In this document: positions 59,706 through 64,000 of the stretch, piece after piece
Position numbering within the stretch: the stretch's first letter is position 1
Layout of the letters: each line of letters opens with the position of its first letter
Assembly (NCBI GenBank): GCA_030549495.1
Contig: JAUIRK010000057.1
Span: forward strand, 160,873 to 224,872
Reading direction: 5' to 3'
DNA from: Nectonema munidae
Taxonomy: Eukaryota; Nematomorpha; Nectonematoida; Nectonematidae
DNA length: 64,000 nt
Translations under genes and position numbers: made by a program
The notes under the pieces: generated by a model
Told to the model about the DNA's origin: nothing
Databases searched by the model: none
What the model saw: the letters and a program-made list of their open reading frames with translations, nothing else

Positions 59706-60650
59706 ATGCTAGACGTTGTTTTTGTGGGTGGATGCATGATAGATCATACCTTTGCTGTACCCAGATGTCCCAATTCTTGCGACATCACCGTTTCCTCATA
59801 TCATCATGAAGATTTTGGGGGAAAAGCCGCTAATCAAAGTGTATGCTCATCAAAGCTCGGGTTTAAATCAGCTTTAATCTCAGTTCTTGGTCAAGACAAC
59901 TATGCTACTTCTTATCGAGAGCATTTAACCAAAATGGGAGTCAATATACAAAGTGTTTATAGCAGCGAATACAACGTTTCTACTGGTGTAACTTGTATCA
60001 TCGTAGATGAAAAAGGCCAAAACACTTTCATTGTTCATCGTGGAGCTAACAATGATTTAACTGTAGAGTTGATTGAGGCAAGTGAGAGTACCTTACAAGG
60101 GAGTAGGATTGTTACATGTTCGGCTGTTAAACCGGAGATAGCTCAAGCAACTTTTGAAATATGTAAAAAAAAATCCTCGAATATTATTACTATCTTTAAT
60201 CCTCTTCCAGGATTGAGTGACCCATTGGATGAACAAATTTTAAAAAATTGTGATTATCTTTGCCTAAACCAAAAAGAAGCAGTTCAAATATCTGAGTGTA
60301 AAGACACTATATCAGCAATACACCACTTTTTAAATCTAGGCACAAGTATTGTCATTTTAACGAGTAGGGATAATATATACTATGCCGAAAAAGCTTCACC
60401 AAATAATATTAAATGCATTGACCTAGTTCCAAATGATTTCGCTATAGACACAACTGGTTGTGGCGATGCTTTTCTTTCCTGCCTAGCATGCTTGCTTTCA
60501 TCGATAAGCTCATCCAGCACCGAACCTTTTTTAGAGTGTATTTTGAAGAAATGTTCGTATTTAGCCTCTCTAACTGTGATAGCTTATGGGACGCAATCTA
60601 GTTATCCTTCAAAGAAGCAACTACCTCTTGATTTTTTTGATATTTATTAA
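59706..60650 (+). CDS. RBKS: Ribokinase (PfkB family), intact, single exon
   Basis: 314 residues, the usual length for ribokinase. The enzyme phosphorylates D-ribose to ribose 5-phosphate with ATP in the cytosol, feeding the pentose phosphate pathway and nucleotide synthesis. Visible: N-terminal GGCMIDHTFAVPRCP (substrate-side strand with D13), PfkB signature 1 with GGKAANQ at 38-44, the N-x-x-E motif LNQKEA at 187-192, PfkB signature 2 DTTGCGDAF at 248-256 with D254 as catalytic base and the GCGD anion hole, and the monovalent-cation loop AYGTQSSYP near 293-301. Most homologues have GAGD, so Cys252 is a mild variant. The start Met sits right at the conserved first strand, as in the family. 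AATAAA lies about 210 bp past the stop (60857). Lack of introns in a 945-bp frame is notable. Other PfkB sugar kinases are less likely because of the GGKAANQ form. Confidence 0.95.
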   Translation: MLDVVFVGGCMIDHTFAVPRCPNSCDITVSSYHHEDFGGKAANQSVCSSKLGFKSALISVLGQDNYATSYREHLTKMGVNIQSVYSSEYNVSTGVTCIIVDEKGQNTFIVHRGANNDLTVELIEASESTLQGSRIVTCSAVKPEIAQATFEICKKKSSNIITIFNPLPGLSDPLDEQILKNCDYLCLNQKEAVQISECKDTISAIHHFLNLGTSIVILTSRDNIYYAEKASPNNIKCIDLVPNDFAIDTTGCGDAFLSCLACLLSSISSSSTEPFLECILKKCSYLASLTVIAYGTQSSYPSKKQLPLDFFDIY

Positions 60651-61640
60651 GCATTCAACATTATTTTGTCTTGTTATATATTTATAAATTTTTTTATATT
60701 AAAAATTGATTTTTTTCTTCTTTCTTATATTCTTAAAATCGCGTAACACATATGTCTTACGAAACTGTGATGAAAGGATTTATTGTTGAATATCAGTCTA
60801 TATTCTTACTGATGAAACCCAAGAGTTAGGTTTAGGCCTAATATTTACTCTTTTTGAATAAAATTAAAAAACTAAGTTTGATGAAACGATAAAATATTGC
60901 CTTATGTTTATGTTGTTAGTAGCTTTCATGTGTCTTGTAGTTATTATTTGTCTTTTAAGCCTATTTAAAGAGTACTGATTTGTATTTTGCGATATCAACT
61001 TATACTGATCACTATTATTTCATTAAGATATCGTCATGTACTTAAATATTGACTTGCTAAACAAGTGTGCATAATTCGCAAATAATTATTTACTAAACCT
61101 GCCTATAATATCAATATAGTCCTCTAACTTTCAATTAGAAAAAGCTTATATGTATTTTTGCGAATAAAATAGGGAAATATAGGTTTTTTTGTATGGTTGC
61201 CTTCCAAAAAAATCGATTTTTCCAAGCAAAAAACTTAATTGCTAAAGAAGTAAATCTTTTCAAAAGACGTTATTTCTATGATCAACTTATTATTCTTATT
61301 TACTAAAAAAAATTTTTTATAAAAAAATGATAAAATTGTTTTAACTTATTTGTTACATATACTGTATTTTAGTTAAAACTATTTATTAAATATTAGGCGT
61401 TAACAATGCTATCACTACAGACCACTAGACAGATCTAATAGAGTAAAATTTTCGTTAATCTTCATTATTACATCTGCATTTTTAGAATAGATTATATAAA
61501 AAACAAGAAGTAGGCAAAAAATATATTAACCAAAAAAGAACATTTATTCACATACACTTCAGTTCAAATAAAGTCATAAATAAGCAAAGTGAAATAACTA
61601 TTGCACTAAATTATTATATGTAGCAGTGAAGTATGGATAC
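60651..61640. other. 3' flank of ribokinase, no gene recognised
   Basis: It holds the AATAAA at 60857 and otherwise AT-rich sequence. Confidence 0.4.
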
Positions 61641-61859
61641 ACACAAAGACTACTTTAAGTCACTTGAAGTGCGCAACCAAAAGATTAAAAAGAACTTGTA
61701 TAATTTCAAAGTAAATTTAATATATACATATATTTGTGTGGGTTTTATATATAAACACTGTGCTCGACTACTCAATGTTGGTGAACACAACCATTTTTGA
61801 TATTTGAAAAAGAACATGGATATTCTATAAAAATAAAGATCATTAATGGTAATGGTGCC

Positions 61860-61995
61860 GTAGGGTGTTTTCATCGAAAAGGTACAATTGCACCGCTTGT
61901 ATCGAACTATAAGGAAAGCAAGCTTGATGCAGGATCGAACCCAAGACTTTGAGTTATCGAATCCAGCATCTAACCAACCATACTCACGCCATATC
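61860..61995 (-). repeat. tRNA-derived SINE
   Basis: On the minus strand: TGGTTGGTTAGATGCTGG (A-box region), TCGATAACTCAAAGTC, TTGGGTTCGATCCTG (B box close to the GGTTCGANTCC consensus), then a tail with AGTTCGATACAAG and TTTTCGATGAAAACACCCTA. Copies in this window: 33421, 51661, 63118. Confidence 0.75.
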
Positions 61996-61999
61996 ACTT

Positions 62000-62526
62000 A
62001 ATTGATTGCAATTAAGCAATTGCATTCAATAAAATTTCCATTTGAAATTAAAAACTCCTTTTTAAGTAATCAAAAGAGTCTCCTTATAACGTGATCCCAA
62101 TTTATAATAGAGTAATACAACACAGGCTAAACTAATATATAAGTTCTCACTTTAATTAATTTTCTAAAAATTGTATGTCAGAGTAAAATATTTAGTCTTG
62201 TTAATTAGCTTAATATGGTTTGTCCACCTTAACTTTGAGTTGAATGTAATACCAAGAAAATTAAAAAATTTACCCTTTCTATCATTTTATCTAACATTAT
62301 CTTCAAATTGCCTTCTCTTATATTTGTATGCTGAAAAGTCATATATTTACATTTCTCTCCACTTGCCTCTAAATAATTCAATTTCAAAAAGCTACACCAG
62401 TCGTCATATTAACCCTCGCAAGACTGATCATTTATTTGTCATTTCAAGATCGAATAATGGGAGCTTTACTCTCTTCACTAATTTTTTTTTCTTATCTTTT
62501 CATTTTTTTTCAAAATATTGCATCGA
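62000..62526. other. No recognisable gene
   Basis: It contains a 138-codon plus-strand frame (62171-62587), rich in hydrophobic and Ser residues, without motif or homologue that I recognise. Probably chance. Confidence 0.3.
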
Positions 62527-62800
62527 TATGAGTATACTTACACAAAAAGAAAAACTTTTATGCATACATAACGCGATAAATGCCTAAATTGATGATTCAA
62601 CTAAATTCATTTGTTTACTATTTTTTATAGATGGTGTTAATTAACTAATATTGGAATTAGAAAATAAACATTTTAAAATTAAACGCTGGTAAATAAATTA
62701 TTCGGTATCGTTTTAAAAACATTACGTTTTCAATAAGTCTCCTTTCACTGTATTGAATGAAATTTCATCAACAAATAGACAGTGTATACAAGATATATTG
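62527..62800. repeat. Direct repeat, first copy
   Basis: GAGTATACTTACACAAAAAG, TGCATACATAACGCGATAAA and ATAGATGGTGTTAATTAACT all recur in the same order at 63667-63886. The copies differ by scattered substitutions and small indels. Confidence 0.85.
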
Positions 62801-63117
62801 ATATCTGATAAGTGAAGTTATTTCTACTGATTCATATAGGCTTCATTAGCATGGAAATATTCTTGGTTCATTCATACCAGCTAATATTGCATTGTAAACT
62901 TTATGCTTAACCACATGCGATTTAGTATATACTGAAGGTAACAATATCTTCTCCATTGATTCTATTGTAATCGATTTTTTTATCCTTGAGTTTTTCTTTA
63001 TCATAACATTTGTTATATGCCAATCAATATTGGTTTCAATAATATTATTCATTTCGCTTGAGCTAACGAAATTTCATATATTCATTCTTATTTCTTCGTT
63101 TTTCCCTGATATGAGTT

Positions 63118-63250
63118 CTATGGTAGTAATTTCGATAACTCGAGGTCTTGGGTTCGATCATACATCAAGCCCACTTTCTTCAGAGTTCGATACAAGTATA
63201 CAATTATGCCTTCTCGATGAAAACACCCTACTTTACCTTTATTTTTACAA
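63118..63250 (+). repeat. tRNA-derived SINE, plus orientation
   Basis: TTCGATAACTCGAGGTC, then the B-box-like TTGGGTTCGATCATAC, then AGTTCGATACAAG and CTCGATGAAAACACCCTAC. The A-box region is lost or very diverged. Confidence 0.7.
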
Positions 63251-63291
63251 GTAGCAATTATGGTAGTGTGGAACAAATGTTTATTCTTCAG

Positions 63292-63525
63292 GTAATTATG
63301 AAATAGTTACCATAACTATTATCGACAGTGAAGACGATCAATCAGATTTTCTCATAGCAACTGACGGAACAAAGTATTCCTGGAAATCTAATAGGGAAGT
63401 TCATGCGAGAGGATTATCTATCAAAATCCGTAACTTGGCTTTATCTTCTCCTGGTCCTCAAGGTGATGCTAAAAATATGACGGATTCGTTCAATTTTAAC
63501 AAAAAAGGTATCCTTAGTTAGTAAG
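63292..63525 (+). pseudogene. piggyBac transposase N-terminal fragment
   Basis: A frame of about 75 codons without stop until 63523: a short acidic part (IIDSEDDQSDF), then ATDGTKYSWKSNR, ARGLSIKIRN and SSPGPQGDAKNMTDSFNF. This follows the piggyBac pattern in which DGTxW is followed by a basic Asn-rich strand and G-P-x-G-x-A-K before the F-x-L-F-F helix. It stops just where the conserved domain should continue. It is preceded by a TTCTTCAG acceptor-like site. It could alternatively be an exon of a piggyBac-derived host gene continuing outside the window, since AAAAAAG-GTATCC could serve as a donor. Confidence 0.5.
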
Positions 63526-63666
63526 CATCTGTGTTTACCCATTAGTAACACCCGCTGTAATCACATTATTGAGTAGTGAGAAAGGATTGGTCTTATGAGA
63601 TTTAGCTCAGTGTAGGTTGAGCGAAATTGGTTCTATATGTTGCATAAATTTGCTAAAGAGTTAAAG

Positions 63667-63886
63667 AGTATACTTACACAAAAAGAAAAATTTTTATGCA
63701 TACATAACGCGATAAATGCCTAAATTGATGATTCACCTTAATTCATGTCTTTACTATTTTTCATAGATGGTGTTAATTAACTAATATTGGAATTAGAACA
63801 TAAAAATTTTAAATTAAACGTGGTAAATAAATTTTCTTCACTGTATTGAAGGAAATTTTATCAACAAATAGAGAGTGTATACAATA
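63667..63886. repeat. Direct repeat, second copy
   Basis: Second copy of 62527-62800, about 1.14 kb away in the same orientation. The SINE and the piggyBac fragment lie between the two copies. Confidence 0.85.
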
Positions 63887-64000
63887 TGAGCTTTGAAAGA
63901 GGTCATATAATGATTGTTGAATCTTTTTCAACAAAAAATATTTTAAAAGCAAAAAATCTAAATATGCTATTATAAAACTCCACCTAAATCCAAGTCATCC

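Noticed and set aside
62171-62587. 138-residue plus-strand frame
   Set aside because: Low-complexity hydrophobic/Ser-rich composition and no motif. Its 3' part falls in a direct repeat.

Overview
The window is AT-rich, intron-bearing, repeat-crowded metazoan DNA. Three host genes can be supported. (1) A cactin orthologue on the minus strand: nine exons between 33059 and 11939, read through the stop, every intron GT-AG and every junction agreeing in phase. (2) A single-exon, divergent seven-transmembrane receptor, minus strand, 40852-41874. (3) A single-exon ribokinase, plus strand, 59706-60650. Cactin, cut-and-paste transposons and non-LTR elements point to an animal, probably an arthropod; a sea-louse-like copepod would fit the base composition and repeat style, but that is a guess. 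No tRNA, rRNA, CRISPR or bacterial feature was seen.

Layout. 0.6-7.7 kb: an old Tigger/pogo element (TIRs at 611 and 7656) split by a 4.8-kb satellite-bearing insertion (two tandem arrays, one with higher-order structure) and by a hAT element. 8-11.5 kb: small MITEs. 11.9-33.1 kb: cactin, whose long introns hold a Tigger element with a spliced but frameshifted transposase gene, a CGGBP1-like hAT element, two LINE 3' tails, several MITEs, a hAT remnant and an unrecognised broken coding stretch. The cactin 5' end is not found. 33.4-35.3 kb: a SINE remnant and a LINE reverse-transcriptase fragment. 35.7-40.1 kb: a broken Ty3/gypsy LTR fossil with an exact 5-bp target duplication. 40.9-41.9 kb: the receptor. 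42-45.6 kb: AT-rich dispersed repeats. 45.6-47.5 kb: a decayed piggyBac element. 47.7-57.8 kb: a nested stack of hAT-like elements, SINEs and a MITE inside a satellite array, including two long inverted copies of one element and a third copy that preserves empty sites. 59.7-60.7 kb: ribokinase. 61.8-63.9 kb: SINEs, a direct duplication and a piggyBac fragment.

The three host genes do not form an obvious functional unit. No clearly new biochemical system was found. The most informative material is the insertion archaeology (exact target duplications, nested order and empty sites), recurrent palindromes near the ends of piggyBac-type elements, the higher-order satellite, the divergent receptor and an unassigned coding fossil at 30.7-31.2 kb. 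All similarity statements are from memory of family motifs; no search was run.
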